Of a DNA stretch of 64,000 nt, positions 27,207 through 35,896 are shown one piece after another. The translations under genes were made by a program, and so were the position numbers. Positions within the stretch are counted from its first letter, which is position 1. Every line of letters starts with the position of its first letter. Source of the DNA: DATJKD01 sp963834855 (GTDB lineage Bacteria; Pseudomonadota; Gammaproteobacteria; Steroidobacterales; Steroidobacteraceae); contig CAWIDH010000022.1 in assembly GCA_963834855.1 (NCBI GenBank), forward strand, positions 62,001-126,000, written 5' to 3'. Below the pieces are notes generated by a model, which ran no database searches, was not told the origin of the DNA, and was given only the letters and a program-made list of their open reading frames with translations.

Positions 27207-27911
27207 GCGGGCTCCGTCATGTGCCGTGTGATGCGTCGTGGCGAGCCACGGTCCGGCGATCGTCACGATGGCGCTCGCGAGCAGCAGGACACCGGCGGTG
27301 CGTCGCGCGGCGGGACGCGCCGCAAGGGCTGCGACGCGACCCGCGCCCAGCGAGGTCGCGAGCATTGCCGGGACGGTGCCCAGGCCGAACGCCGCCATCG
27401 TCAGCGCGCCGCGCCCTGGGTCCGCCTGCAGCGTCGCGATCACGAGCACGGTGTAGACGAAACCGCACGGCATCCACCCCCAGACCATTCCGAATCCGAG
27501 CGCGCGCGGCACGGTCGCCACAGGCAGCAGCCGGCGCCCGAGCGGCGCAAGCCTGGCCCAGAGTCGGCCTCCGATGCGCAGCCCCGGATCGCGCACGCCG
27601 CCGAAGGCGACCAGCGCGCCGAGCAGCATGGCCGCCGCCGACAGCACGCGCAGCGTGCGCCGCACCGCGTCGACGTCGAGCACGGCGATCAGCCCGCCGA
27701 GCAGCCCGCCGAACAGCAGGCCGGCGAGCGAGTACGATGCAATGCGTCCCAGCTGGTAGGCGGCGACGAGTGCTGCCCGCGGGCGGCCGGCGGCATCCTT
27801 CGCCGTCGCGACCCCGAGGGCCGCCGTGATCCCGCCACACATCGCCAGGCAGTGGCCGCTCGCGCTGAGGCCGAGCAACAGCGCTGCGCCGAAAGTGAGT
27901 GTCGCGTTCAC
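27177..27911 (-). CDS. TauE/SafE-like membrane protein of the cco cluster
   Basis: Integral membrane protein of 244 residues with about six helices. It opens with LLLGLSASGHCLAMCGGITAAL; the C-x3-CGG pattern is that of the UreH-like/TauE group found beside cytochrome oxidase maturation genes, where a copper-related role is suspected. GMVWGWMPCGFVYTVL is the mid-protein repeat motif. It overlaps ccoS by 4 bases, and its tail overlaps the end of the convergent outer-membrane gene by 30 bases. Confidence 0.85.
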   Translation of the reverse strand: MNATLTFGAALLLGLSASGHCLAMCGGITAALGVATAKDAAGRPRAALVAAYQLGRIASYSLAGLLFGGLLGGLIAVLDVDAVRRTLRVLSAAAMLLGALVAFGGVRDPGLRIGGRLWARLAPLGRRLLPVATVPRALGFGMVWGWMPCGFVYTVLVIATLQADPGRGALTMAAFGLGTVPAMLATSLGAGRVAALAARPAARRTAGVLLLASAIVTIAGPWLATTHHTAHDGARLEAGLGPHQ

Positions 27912-28066
27912 CGGTCGGACTCGTCGGGTTTCGAATCGTCCAGCGGTATGAGCCCCGGGGTGTCGAGGTCGTCGAACTGATCGTGGTCAACTGCCCAGAA
28001 AAAGGCCCAGACCGCGCCCACCAAGAGCGCGAGGGACAACGGGATCATCACCAGGAGCGCGTTCAC
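27908..28066 (-). CDS. ccoS: Cbb3 oxidase maturation protein CcoS
   Basis: 52-residue single-span protein from a GTG start at 28066. Sequence: one helix (MIPLSLALLVGAVWAFFWAV), then DHDQFDDLDTPG, the family hallmark. CcoS is required to insert haem and copper into the cbb3 oxidase in Rhodobacter. It overlaps ccoI by 4 bases upstream and the TauE-like gene by 4 downstream, so translation is probably coupled. Confidence 0.92.
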   Translation of the reverse strand: MNALLVMIPLSLALLVGAVWAFFWAVDHDQFDDLDTPGLIPLDDSKPDESDR

Positions 28067-30519
28067 GTCGCACCGGCCGGTCGGGGCGCGTCGGCGGCAC
28101 ACGGGCCGGGTCGTAGCGCCACTTCGCGCATGCGACCGATCCGCAGTGAGTTCAGCACGACGGCGATCGAGCTCACCGACATGCCGGCCGCCGCCAGCCA
28201 CGGGTGCACCAGACCGAGTGCCGCCAGCGGCATCGCGGCGAGGTTGTAGACGAGCGCCCAGCGATGGTTCTGACGCAGCGTCGCGAGCGTCTCGCGCGCG
28301 AGCGCACGCGCCGGCGCGAGCGCCTCGAGGCGCTCGCCGGCCAGCACGACGTCGCTCGCCGCCTGGGCGAGTTCCGCGCCGCCGGCGAGCGCAACTGCCA
28401 CGTCCGCCCCGGCGAGCACCGGCGCGTCGTTGACTCCGTCGCCCACGGCGATCACGCGCGCGCCTCCGGCGCGAAGGGCGGCGAGCCAGGCAAGCTTGTC
28501 GGCCGGCAACTGCCGCGCGCGCCATTCGCGGACGCCGAGCTGCCCGGCGACGGCTTCGACCTTGCGAGCCGCATCACCGCTCGAGATCAGCACGGTGAGG
28601 CCCTGCGACCGGAGGGCGTCGATCGCGGCGCGCGCACCTGGCCGAAGCCGCTCCTCCAGCCGGAACACCGCGAGCGCACCCGCGTCGTCGGCCAGGACGA
28701 CCACATCGTCGTGGTCCAGCGGGACGACACGTCCGGCGAGAGCGAAATCCGGGCGGCCGAGCCGCAATCGGCGCGTGCCGACCATGGCGTCGATGCCACG
28801 TCCCGCATGGATGCGGGTATCGACGGCGGCGCCGGCGTCGTGGTCGGTGCACGCGGCAGCGATCGCACGCGCAGCTGGATGACGGCTTTCGCGCGCGAGT
28901 GACGCGGCCAGGGCGAGTGCGGCGTCGGACGACAGCCCGGGGCGCGTCTCGATGCCGGCGAGCGCGAGCATGGGCTCCGTCAGGGTGCCGGTCTTGTCGA
29001 ACACCACGTGCGTCGCCCCGGCCAGCTCCTCGATCGCGTCCGGCCGGACGACGAGCACTCCGCGGCCTGCCAGCACCGCGAGCGCGCGAGTCAATGCCGC
29101 CGGAACAGCCAGCGCGAAGGCGCAGGGACAGGACACGACCAGCACCGCGAGCGCGGCGGTGAAGGCGCGTGAGGGATCGACGAGGCTCCACGCTGCGATC
29201 GTCACCGCGGTCAGCGCGAGCACTCGCGCGACGAAGCGTGTGGCAGCGCGCTCGCCGGCGCGCGCCAACTGCGGGCGCTCAGCCTGCGCCCGGTCGACGA
29301 GGGCAGCGACGCCCGCGAGCGTCGTGTCGGCGCCGACGCGATCGACGCGCAGCTCCGCGGGCCCGTCCTCGACCACGCTCCCGGCGATCAGGCGGTCGCC
29401 GCGCGACCGCGTTACGGATGCCGATTCGCCAGTGAGGAGCGCCTCGTTGACCCGGCAGCTGGTACCGTCGAGGACGCCGTCGGCCGGTACCACACCGCCT
29501 TCCGCGACATGGACCCGGTCGCCCACCGCGAGCTCGTGCAGCCCGACACGCTCCAGCGTGCCATCTTCGCGCCGGCGTTCGGCGTAGGGAGGCGCCAGCC
29601 GGGCGAGCGCGTCGGTCAGCTCGCCGGCCCGATGCCGCGCCCGCATCTCGAGATAACGGCCGGCGAGGAGAAGGAATACGAACATCGACACCGAGTCGAA
29701 GTAAACGTGACCGCCGCCCCGCAGTGCCTCGACGAGGCTCGCCGCGTAGATCGCCGCGATCGCGATTGCAACCGGCACGTCCATCCCGAGGCGTCGCGAC
29801 TCGAGCGAGCGCATCGCGCCCGCGAAGAACGGCCGCGCCGAATAGAACACCACCGGCGTGGCGACGACGAAGCCCAGCCAGCGGAAGACACTGCGCGTGA
29901 CCTCGTCGAGCGGATCGACGGCTCCCAGGTACAGCACCGCGGCGAACATCATCGCCTGCATCGCACCGAAGCCGGCCACGAGCAGCCGCTTCAGCGAGAC
30001 CCGGGATTCATTCCGGCGTGCGTCGTCGAGCGCCCGGGCATCGAGCGGTCGCGCGCGATAGCCCGCGCGCGACAGCGCGTCGAGCACCTGCGGCAGCGTC
30101 GTCTCGCCGACGCGCCAGACCACGCGCGCGCGGCGTGCGGCTGCGTTGACCGATGCGCCGGCGACGCCTGGCAACGCGCCGAGTGCACGCTCGATCAGCC
30201 AGGTGCAACCGGTGCAGGAGAGCCCCTCGACCAGCAACATCGTCTCGCATCGCCCGCCGGGCAGCTCGCGGACGACGTGGCGGGCGATCTCCGGCTGCTG
30301 CCATGCGTCGAGGCGGAGATCCTCGACGCGCGGCTTCGGCGCCGGCGCGGTGCGCAGCCGGTAGTAATCGCCGAGACCAAGCTGGCTGATCCATTCGGCC
30401 GCGGCACGGCAGCCCGCACAGCAGACCGGTCGAGACACGTCTCCGACGCGCGCATGGATGACGGGCGACCCGGGCAGCGGCTCGCCGCAGTGCCAGCAGG
30501 CGTCGTCCGCGATCTTCAT
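28063..30519 (-). CDS. ccoI: Cbb3-associated copper-exporting P-type ATPase
   Basis: Inner-membrane P1B ATPase of 818 residues supplying copper for the CuB site of cbb3 oxidase. An N-terminal metal-binding part has CWHCG and CCAGC. The HMA domain with GLSCTGCTWLIE lies near 98. The transmembrane CPC is in VVSCPCAFALAVP, the phosphorylation motif is DKTGTLTEP and the hinge is GDGVNDAPVLAGADV. Length is that of the FixI/CcoI class. It overlaps both neighbours by 4 bases. Confidence 0.95.
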   Translation of the reverse strand: MKIADDACWHCGEPLPGSPVIHARVGDVSRPVCCAGCRAAAEWISQLGLGDYYRLRTAPAPKPRVEDLRLDAWQQPEIARHVVRELPGGRCETMLLVEGLSCTGCTWLIERALGALPGVAGASVNAAARRARVVWRVGETTLPQVLDALSRAGYRARPLDARALDDARRNESRVSLKRLLVAGFGAMQAMMFAAVLYLGAVDPLDEVTRSVFRWLGFVVATPVVFYSARPFFAGAMRSLESRRLGMDVPVAIAIAAIYAASLVEALRGGGHVYFDSVSMFVFLLLAGRYLEMRARHRAGELTDALARLAPPYAERRREDGTLERVGLHELAVGDRVHVAEGGVVPADGVLDGTSCRVNEALLTGESASVTRSRGDRLIAGSVVEDGPAELRVDRVGADTTLAGVAALVDRAQAERPQLARAGERAATRFVARVLALTAVTIAAWSLVDPSRAFTAALAVLVVSCPCAFALAVPAALTRALAVLAGRGVLVVRPDAIEELAGATHVVFDKTGTLTEPMLALAGIETRPGLSSDAALALAASLARESRHPAARAIAAACTDHDAGAAVDTRIHAGRGIDAMVGTRRLRLGRPDFALAGRVVPLDHDDVVVLADDAGALAVFRLEERLRPGARAAIDALRSQGLTVLISSGDAARKVEAVAGQLGVREWRARQLPADKLAWLAALRAGGARVIAVGDGVNDAPVLAGADVAVALAGGAELAQAASDVVLAGERLEALAPARALARETLATLRQNHRWALVYNLAAMPLAALGLVHPWLAAAGMSVSSIAVVLNSLRIGRMREVALRPGPCAADAPRPAGAT

Positions 30520-30755
30520 TCGGCCGGTTCCGGGGCCGCGGGCGGCCCGGTGTCGACGGCGCGCGCCACCGGCGCCTTCAACACACTGGCGCTCGCGGCC
30601 GGCAAGGACTCGTCGGGAAAGCGCTCCGCCACGACGATCGTGACCGCAATCGCGGCAAGCGAGGCGAACAGGATCAACGCGGCCAGCCAGGCGACAGGCT
30701 GGTGGTACCAGCGAGCGCCGCCGGGCGCCGCCTCAGTGTGTGGCACCGGTTTCAC
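30516..30755 (-). CDS. ccoH: Short FixH/CcoH-like protein
   Basis: 79 residues, shorter than the usual 150-180 of CcoH/FixH. The conserved N-terminal part is present, ARWYHQPVAWLAALILFASLAAIAVTIVVA, i.e. one helix preceded by the W-Y-x-Q-P motif. The periplasmic domain is missing, replaced by a proline/alanine-rich tail. Its position between ccoP and ccoI supports the call. It overlaps ccoP by 23 bases. Either a natural short form or a truncated one. Confidence 0.7.
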   Translation of the reverse strand: MKPVPHTEAAPGGARWYHQPVAWLAALILFASLAAIAVTIVVAERFPDESLPAASASVLKAPVARAVDTGPPAAPEPAE

Positions 30756-31647
30756 GTTGCCCGGCCGCGTACACCCAGGCCGCGATGGCCCGCGCGCGGT
30801 CCTCGCCCAGCCGCTCGCGCCAGGCCGGCATCCAGGCGTTGCGGCCGTCGCGTATGGTCTCCGTCATGCGGTTGAAGTCGCGGCCATAGAGCCAGACATC
30901 GTCAGTCAGGTCCGGTGCGCCGAGCGCCTGGTTGCCCTGACCGTCGACGCCGTGACAGGCGACGCACAGCGACTCGTACCGGATCTTGCCCGCGGCGACC
31001 CAGTCCGGGGGCGCCTGGTAGCCATTGAGTGTCAGGACATAGGCTGCGGCTTCGTTTGCGCCCTGGTGCCCGAGCACGCCGCCCAGTGCGGGCATCACGC
31101 CTCGTCTGCCGTCCAGGATGCTGGTGAGGATCGCCTCGGCGTCGTTGCCGTAGAGCGAGTTCCCGTCGACCAGGTTCGGTGCCCCCAGGACCTGGTTGCC
31201 CCGCCCATCGCGGCCGTGGCAGGCGGAACAGTTGTCCTCGTAGAGCACACCGCCGATCGACGTGACGCTTCCGTCCCTTGCGAGCGTTTCGACCGGCACG
31301 CCGCGGATGCGCGCAAGCGTCGCATCGAGGTGCAGCGCGTTGGCGGCGGTATCGCGCTCGAGCTTGCCGGCCGACGTCCAGCCCAGGAGCCCCGGGAAGC
31401 CGCCAAAGCCCGGGAACAGCACGAAAAACGCCAGGCCCCAGAGAAGCAGCGCCGCGGAGACGAGCACCCACCAGGTCGGGAGGCTGCGCACGCCCTCGCG
31501 CAGCACTCCGTGCGCCCAGACGTGGCCGGTCGTCCCGTCGGGCTGGGTCGGGACCTTGATGCGCCGCCCCCACAGGAACAGGTAGAGCACGACACCCAGG
31601 TTCAGCGTCAGCAGGACCATCACCCATGCCGACCAGAACCTGCTCAT
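30733..31647 (-). CDS. ccoP: Cbb3 oxidase subunit III, dihaem cytochrome CcoP
   Basis: 304 residues. Two N-terminal helices (VMVLLTLNLGVVLYLFLW and WWVLVSAALLLWGLAFFVLF) are followed by two periplasmic cytochrome c domains with CSACH and CVACH. Each is followed by the axial methionine region (GVMPALGG, AWMPAWRE). It passes electrons from soluble carriers to CcoO/CcoN. It overlaps ccoQ by 4 bases. Confidence 0.95.
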   Translation of the reverse strand: MSRFWSAWVMVLLTLNLGVVLYLFLWGRRIKVPTQPDGTTGHVWAHGVLREGVRSLPTWWVLVSAALLLWGLAFFVLFPGFGGFPGLLGWTSAGKLERDTAANALHLDATLARIRGVPVETLARDGSVTSIGGVLYEDNCSACHGRDGRGNQVLGAPNLVDGNSLYGNDAEAILTSILDGRRGVMPALGGVLGHQGANEAAAYVLTLNGYQAPPDWVAAGKIRYESLCVACHGVDGQGNQALGAPDLTDDVWLYGRDFNRMTETIRDGRNAWMPAWRERLGEDRARAIAAWVYAAGQRETGATH

Positions 31648-31823
31648 CGCGGCCGGTCCTCATGGTTCGCGCCGGCCGCGTCGTCGTCGTTCATCGGCAG
31701 ACGCGCCATCGCATCGAACTTCCGCCGGTGACGCGGCCGCCAGGCCCAGACCCAGATACCGATGAAGACCACCAGCAGTACCACCGTGATCGCGCCTGCG
31801 ATCTGGCCCCAGGCCGGATTCAT
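31644..31823 (-). CDS. ccoQ: Cbb3 oxidase small subunit CcoQ
   Basis: 59 residues: one helix (ITVVLLVVFIGIWVWAW) followed by RPRHRRKFDAMARLPMNDDD, the charged tail typical of CcoQ. In Rhodobacter CcoQ stabilises the assembled oxidase. The ATG at 31823 overlaps the ccoO stop region and its own stop overlaps ccoP. Confidence 0.9.
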   Translation of the reverse strand: MNPAWGQIAGAITVVLLVVFIGIWVWAWRPRHRRKFDAMARLPMNDDDAAGANHEDRPR

Positions 31824-32471
31824 CGCCCGCCTCCCGCGCCGTTCGCGGCGGGGCGGGCGGCCCCGCCTGCGCCCAGGCCCTGCAGGTAGGCGACGAGCGC
31901 GTCGAGCTCGGTCTTGCCCTCGACCGCGTCCGATGCGTCCTCGATGTCGCGGTCGGTATATGGGTCGCCGAGGCGGCGCAGAGCGCGCATCCGCGCCTGG
32001 ATGTCGTCGTCGTCGAGCTCGCGCTCCGCGAGCCACGGATAGTTCGGCATGTTCGATTCGGGCACGAGGTCGCGCGGCCGCGAGCAGATGCAGCCGATGC
32101 CACTCGTCCGAGTACTTGCCGCCGACCCGCGCCAGGTCCGGACCGGTGCGCTTCGAACCCCACTGGAAGGGACGGTCGTAGACCGATTCGGCGACGGTCG
32201 AGTACGGGCCGTACCGCTCCACCTCGAAACGCAGCGTGCGGATCATCTGCGAGTGACACTGGTAACAGGCCTCGCGCACGTAGACGTCCCGGCCGGCCAG
32301 CCGCAGCGCATCGTAGGGCCGGACGCCGAGCGCCGGCTTGACGGCATGTGCCTGGACGAACAGCGGCGTGAGCTCGGCCAGGCCGCCGATCGCGACCATC
32401 ACCGCGATCAGTACGCCGAGCTTGCCGGCGTGCCTCTCGATCGCCTCGAAATGCTCGTAACGCAGTGCCAC
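31820..32471 (-). CDS. ccoO: Cbb3 oxidase subunit II, monohaem cytochrome CcoO, one frameshift
   Basis: Membrane-anchored cytochrome c subunit. The first frame (from 32471) gives the anchor helix and haem site ACYQCHSQMIRTL, then GGKYSDEWHRLHLL. After that the protein continues in another frame as DLVPESNMPNYPWLAE and DIQARMRALRRLGDPY, ending at 31820. The 652-base span is one base off a multiple of three. The indel lies near 32070-32085 inside a GCGGCCGCGCG stretch. Because ccoN, ccoP and ccoQ are intact, an error in the consensus is the simplest explanation; otherwise the oxidase would be dead. Confidence 0.88.
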
Positions 32472-32480
32472 GGCGGGTTC

Positions 32481-33947
32481 CTAGCGCGTCGCCGGCAGGG
32501 GCGCCGGTACCTGCAGCGGCTCGGGTTCCGGGATCGGCACGATGATCGGCTTGATCAGGCGCTCACGGGCGTCGGACGCCGTGTGCCAGAGGTTCCAGGC
32601 CATCACGACCATGCCGCTCAACACCAGCACGCCGCCCAGGAAACGAACGACGTAGTAGGGCTGGGTCGCGATCAGGCCGGCGAGGAAGCCGTGCGCGAGC
32701 GTGCCGTCGGGATTCGTGGCGCGCCACATCACGCCCTGGGTGATGCCAGCGGCCCACATCGAGCTGGTGTATAGCGCGAGCCCGGCGACGTGCAGCCAGA
32801 AGTGCAGCTCCATCCCGCGCTTCGAATGCATCGCCGGGCGGCCGAGCGCCCGGGGCGCCATCGCGTACAGCGAGCCGATCGTGATCATCGCCACCCAGCC
32901 GATCGCCCCGGAATGCACGTGCGCGATCGTCCAGTCCGTGTAGTGCGACAACGAGTTGACGGACTTGATCGCGAGCGTCGAGCCCTCGATGGTTGACGCG
33001 GCGTAGAACACCAGCGCCAGCACCATGAACTTGACGACCGGGTCCGTCCGCAGCTTGTCCCAGGAGCCGCTGAAGGTCAGCAGGCCGTTGGCAGCCGAGC
33101 CCAGGCTCGGCATCAGCAGGATCACCGAGAACGCCATGCCGACCGACTGCACCCAGTCAGGCAGCGCACTGTAGAGCAGGTGATGCGGCCCCGCCCACAT
33201 GTATATGGAGATCAGCGCCCAGAAATTGACGATGGAGAATCGATAGCTCCACAGCGGCTGCTGAGCCTGGCGCGGCACGAAGTAGTACATCATTCCGAGG
33301 AAGCCGGCGGTGAGGAAGAACGCCACCGCGTTGTGCCCGTACCACCATTGCACCATCGCATCGACCGCGCCGGAGTAGATCACGTAGGACTTGAAGGGCG
33401 AGACCGGCAGCGCGATGTTGTTGACCACGTGCAGCAGCGCGACCGCGATGATGAACGCGCCGTAATACCAGTTCGCGACATAGATGTGCCGGATGCGCCG
33501 TCGGGCGAGGGTCGCGAAGAAAACCACGCCGAACGAAACCCAGACTACGGCGATGAGCAGGTCGATGAACCATTCCGGCTCCGCATACTCCTTGCTCTGG
33601 GTGATGCCGAAGGGCATCGTCGCCATCGCGAGGAGGCAGGCGACTTGCCAGCCCCAGAGCGTGAAGTGCGCCAGCTTCTCGAGCGCGAGCCGCGTGTGTC
33701 CCGTGCGCTGCACGACGTAGTAACAGGTGCCCATCAGCGCCGATCCGCCAAACCCGAAGATCACGCCGAAGGTGTGGTTCGAGCGAATACGGCTGAATGT
33801 CAGCCATGAGATGTCGAAATTGAGCGCCGGCCATGCCAGCTGCGCGGCCGCGAGCACGCCGATCGCCATCCCGACCACGCCCCACACGGCGGCGCCCATC
33901 AGGAACAGCCGCACGACGTAGTCGTTGTAGGTTTCCGCTTCCTGCAC
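32481..33947 (-). CDS. ccoN: Cbb3-type cytochrome c oxidase subunit I
   Basis: Catalytic haem-copper subunit, 488 residues, about 12 helices. Helix motifs include SNHTFGVIFGFGGSALMGTC, YGHNAVAFFLTAGFLGMMYY (copper-ligand His), AGPHHLLYSALPDWVQ (two-His copper site) and IAHVHSGAIGW. It reduces oxygen at low tension and pumps protons. First gene of the ccoNOQP-H-I-S run, all on the minus strand with near-zero spacing. Confidence 0.97.
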   Translation of the reverse strand: MQEAETYNDYVVRLFLMGAAVWGVVGMAIGVLAAAQLAWPALNFDISWLTFSRIRSNHTFGVIFGFGGSALMGTCYYVVQRTGHTRLALEKLAHFTLWGWQVACLLAMATMPFGITQSKEYAEPEWFIDLLIAVVWVSFGVVFFATLARRRIRHIYVANWYYGAFIIAVALLHVVNNIALPVSPFKSYVIYSGAVDAMVQWWYGHNAVAFFLTAGFLGMMYYFVPRQAQQPLWSYRFSIVNFWALISIYMWAGPHHLLYSALPDWVQSVGMAFSVILLMPSLGSAANGLLTFSGSWDKLRTDPVVKFMVLALVFYAASTIEGSTLAIKSVNSLSHYTDWTIAHVHSGAIGWVAMITIGSLYAMAPRALGRPAMHSKRGMELHFWLHVAGLALYTSSMWAAGITQGVMWRATNPDGTLAHGFLAGLIATQPYYVVRFLGGVLVLSGMVVMAWNLWHTASDARERLIKPIIVPIPEPEPLQVPAPLPATR

Positions 33948-34000
33948 GAGGCTCGCTGCCGAACCGGTGTGAATGCTCGCGCGGTCGAGCCGCGCATGCC

Positions 34001-34014
34001 TTGGACTGCGACAA
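34001..34014 (-). promoter_or_regulatory. Weak FNR/Anr-like box upstream of ccoN
   Basis: On the minus strand TTGTCGCAGTCCAA keeps the TTG...CAA ends of TTGAT-N4-ATCAA but not the inner bases. It lies 54 bases before the ccoN start. cbb3 operons are usually FNR/Anr controlled, which is the only reason to list it. Confidence 0.25.
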
Positions 34015-34074
34015 GGGACTTCAGTCCCGGCGCCGCTACGGTGTCAGCATCGGCGTTGCCCTGTCAATACGGGA

Positions 34075-34160
34075 GGAAATGGGGACATTCTCCATTTCCC
34101 TCAATGCGGTGATCCGGTTAGCCCCGGGCGGCCGGGAAATGGAGAATGTCCCCATTTCCC
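34075..34160. repeat. Perfect 26-bp inverted repeat, REP/MITE-like
   Basis: Arms at 34075-34100 and 34134-34160 are exact reverse complements over 26 bases. Each arm itself contains an imperfect palindrome (GGAAATGG ... CCATTTCC), with a 33-base spacer. It lies between the ccoN promoter and the end of a MetE-like gene. The shape resembles paired REP sequences mobilised by Y1 transposases; none is present here. It could also stop transcription of the operon ending at 34180. Confidence 0.75.
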
Positions 34161-34179
34161 CGCGCGCGGCGGATTCGGT

Positions 34180-35325
34180 CTATCGCCAGAGCGCCGTGCT
34201 TGCGAGCTCCGCGCCTTCGACCAGCGAGCGCAGCTTCAGGTAGGCGATGTCCGGATCCACGGGCCCGAAGCCGGCGAAGGTGCTGAATCCGCAGTCGCTG
34301 CCGGCCAGCACGCGCTCGCGGCCGACCAGGTCCGCGTAGCGGCAGATCCGCTCGGCGACCAGCCGCGGATGCTCGACGTAGTTCGACGTGGAGCCGATCA
34401 CGCCGGGAATGAGCAGCTTGTCGTCGGGAACCTGATGGTCCCGGAACACCGTCCACTCGTGCGCGTGCCGGGGATTGGCGCCCTCGAACAGCAGCCCCTG
34501 CGGCTTTGCCTTGACGATGACCGGCCACAGCAGCTCCATCGGCACGTCATGGTGGTGCGGGCCTTCGTAGTTGCCCCAGCAGACGTGCATCCGTGCGCGC
34601 TCCGCCGGCACGTTGCGCAGCGCCGCATTGATCACCTCGATGTGGACCGCCGCCAGACTGAGGAACTCGTCCACGGTGCGGTGGCGGTACATGGTATGGC
34701 GGCCCATCGCGAGATCGGGCGCGTCGATCTGCAGCAGGATTCCCGAGGCGACGATCGCCTCGTACTCATGGCGCATGGCCTCCGCGACCGCTTCGAGGTA
34801 CGCGTCCTGCGAAGGATAGTGATCGTTCGGCTGGAAGAGCGCGATCACGCCCGGCGAGGCAGCGTTCATGAACGCCTCGGCAGGGCGGGCGGCCGTCGCG
34901 GCCGCCTGCAGGTTCGCGATGTCCGTCCTCACGGGATCGAGGCTCTTGACGCGTATCTCGCCCACGCAGCGCGGACGCCGGTACTTTGCCGTGGCGCCGG
35001 TGTCCGCGAGCTTCTTGAGCAGCCGCGGAAACTCCACCAGGTCCTGGCCCGGTTCGCGCTGCGTATCGCCGTCGAAGCCGGTGACGCGATCCTTGATGTA
35101 GGTCGCGTAGCTGATCTTGCTCATCTCGCCGTCGCTGACGACGTCGATGCCGACCTCGACCTGCCGGCGCACGACGTCGGCGACGGCGTCCCGGATCGTC
35201 CGTCCGGCCGCGGCGGCATCGGTGACAGTGCCCTGCTCGCGACCGAACAGCACGTCGGTCACGGCCTGCGAGCGCGGCAGGCTGCCGACGTGCGTCGTCA
35301 GGATCCGGTCGACGCTCGAGCGCAC
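34180..35325 (-). CDS. MetE-like zinc methyltransferase (methionine synthase II family), copy 1
   Basis: 381 residues corresponding to the C-terminal catalytic barrel of cobalamin-independent methionine synthase. It begins ILTTHVGSLPRSQAV; zinc ligands appear in MHVCWGN (His-x-Cys) and GSDCGFSTF (Cys). The family includes true methionine synthases, archaeal core-MetE and alkyl transferases such as epoxyalkane:CoM transferase, so the thiol or folate partner is open. It lacks the N-terminal half of MetE, so a housekeeping role is less likely. Last gene of a tight six-gene operon; 9 bases after the VOC gene. Confidence 0.85.
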   Translation of the reverse strand: MRSSVDRILTTHVGSLPRSQAVTDVLFGREQGTVTDAAAAGRTIRDAVADVVRRQVEVGIDVVSDGEMSKISYATYIKDRVTGFDGDTQREPGQDLVEFPRLLKKLADTGATAKYRRPRCVGEIRVKSLDPVRTDIANLQAAATAARPAEAFMNAASPGVIALFQPNDHYPSQDAYLEAVAEAMRHEYEAIVASGILLQIDAPDLAMGRHTMYRHRTVDEFLSLAAVHIEVINAALRNVPAERARMHVCWGNYEGPHHHDVPMELLWPVIVKAKPQGLLFEGANPRHAHEWTVFRDHQVPDDKLLIPGVIGSTSNYVEHPRLVAERICRYADLVGRERVLAGSDCGFSTFAGFGPVDPDIAYLKLRSLVEGAELASTALWR

Positions 35326-35334
35326 CGGGCTGTC

Positions 35335-35871
35335 CTAGCGATACGTGTTGTTCGAGGTGTGGTTCCCGGCGAGCCAGCGCTTGAGCTCGGCATGCGCCCG
35401 CGTGCGCTGCCCCGCATTTATCTTCGCCACATCGGGGTGATCGCAGGTGAACTCGACGATCATCCCGTTGGGATCGGTCGCATACACCGACCGGCAGTAG
35501 CCATGCTCGAGCACGAAGGACTGCGGCTCCTTGTATCCCGCGTCCTTGAGGCGCCGCTCGATGCCGTCCTGCGTCTCCTTGTCCACGTGCAGCGCGATGT
35601 GGTGGAACGGCGTGAACGGCATCTTCGGCCCGAACTGCTCCTGGTCCCCCGGATTCGCGAACTGGAAGAACGCCAGCGCCCCGCCATCGGCCAGCCCGAA
35701 GAAGCAGTGGCAGTAGGTCCGCTCCGCGCCGAACAGCATGTCCTTCTCGCACCAGGTGGCGAGCAGGGGCAGGCCGATGACCTCCTCGTAGAACTTACGT
35801 GTCGCCTCGAGATCCCGCGAGACGTACGCGGTGTGATGCAGCCGCGTGGGCAGTCGTGCTGAAGTCGCCAT
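35335..35871 (-). CDS. VOC-family metalloprotein (glyoxalase/dioxygenase fold)
   Basis: 178 residues with paired beta-alpha-beta-beta-beta modules. RLHHTAYVSRDLEATRKFYEEVIGL starts the first and FHHIALHVDKETQDGIERRL the second. Candidate metal ligands are the first-strand His, the central His and the Glu in GMIVEFTCDHPD. It is too short for a classical extradiol dioxygenase (about 300), closer to lyases, isomerases or small dioxygenases. It is embedded in the IclR-linked operon, so it probably acts on the pathway substrate. Confidence 0.82.
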   Translation of the reverse strand: MATSARLPTRLHHTAYVSRDLEATRKFYEEVIGLPLLATWCEKDMLFGAERTYCHCFFGLADGGALAFFQFANPGDQEQFGPKMPFTPFHHIALHVDKETQDGIERRLKDAGYKEPQSFVLEHGYCRSVYATDPNGMIVEFTCDHPDVAKINAGQRTRAHAELKRWLAGNHTSNNTYR

Positions 35872-35896
35872 CTCTCGATCCTCCGTCGCGCGCAGC

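Noticed and set aside
29509..31731. 740-codon plus-strand frame across ccoI-ccoP
   Set aside because: Antisense shadow of clearly recognised cco genes, with no family motifs.
35335..35871. Classical extradiol ring-cleavage dioxygenase
   Set aside because: At 178 residues it is too short and has only one pair of modules; called only as a VOC protein.
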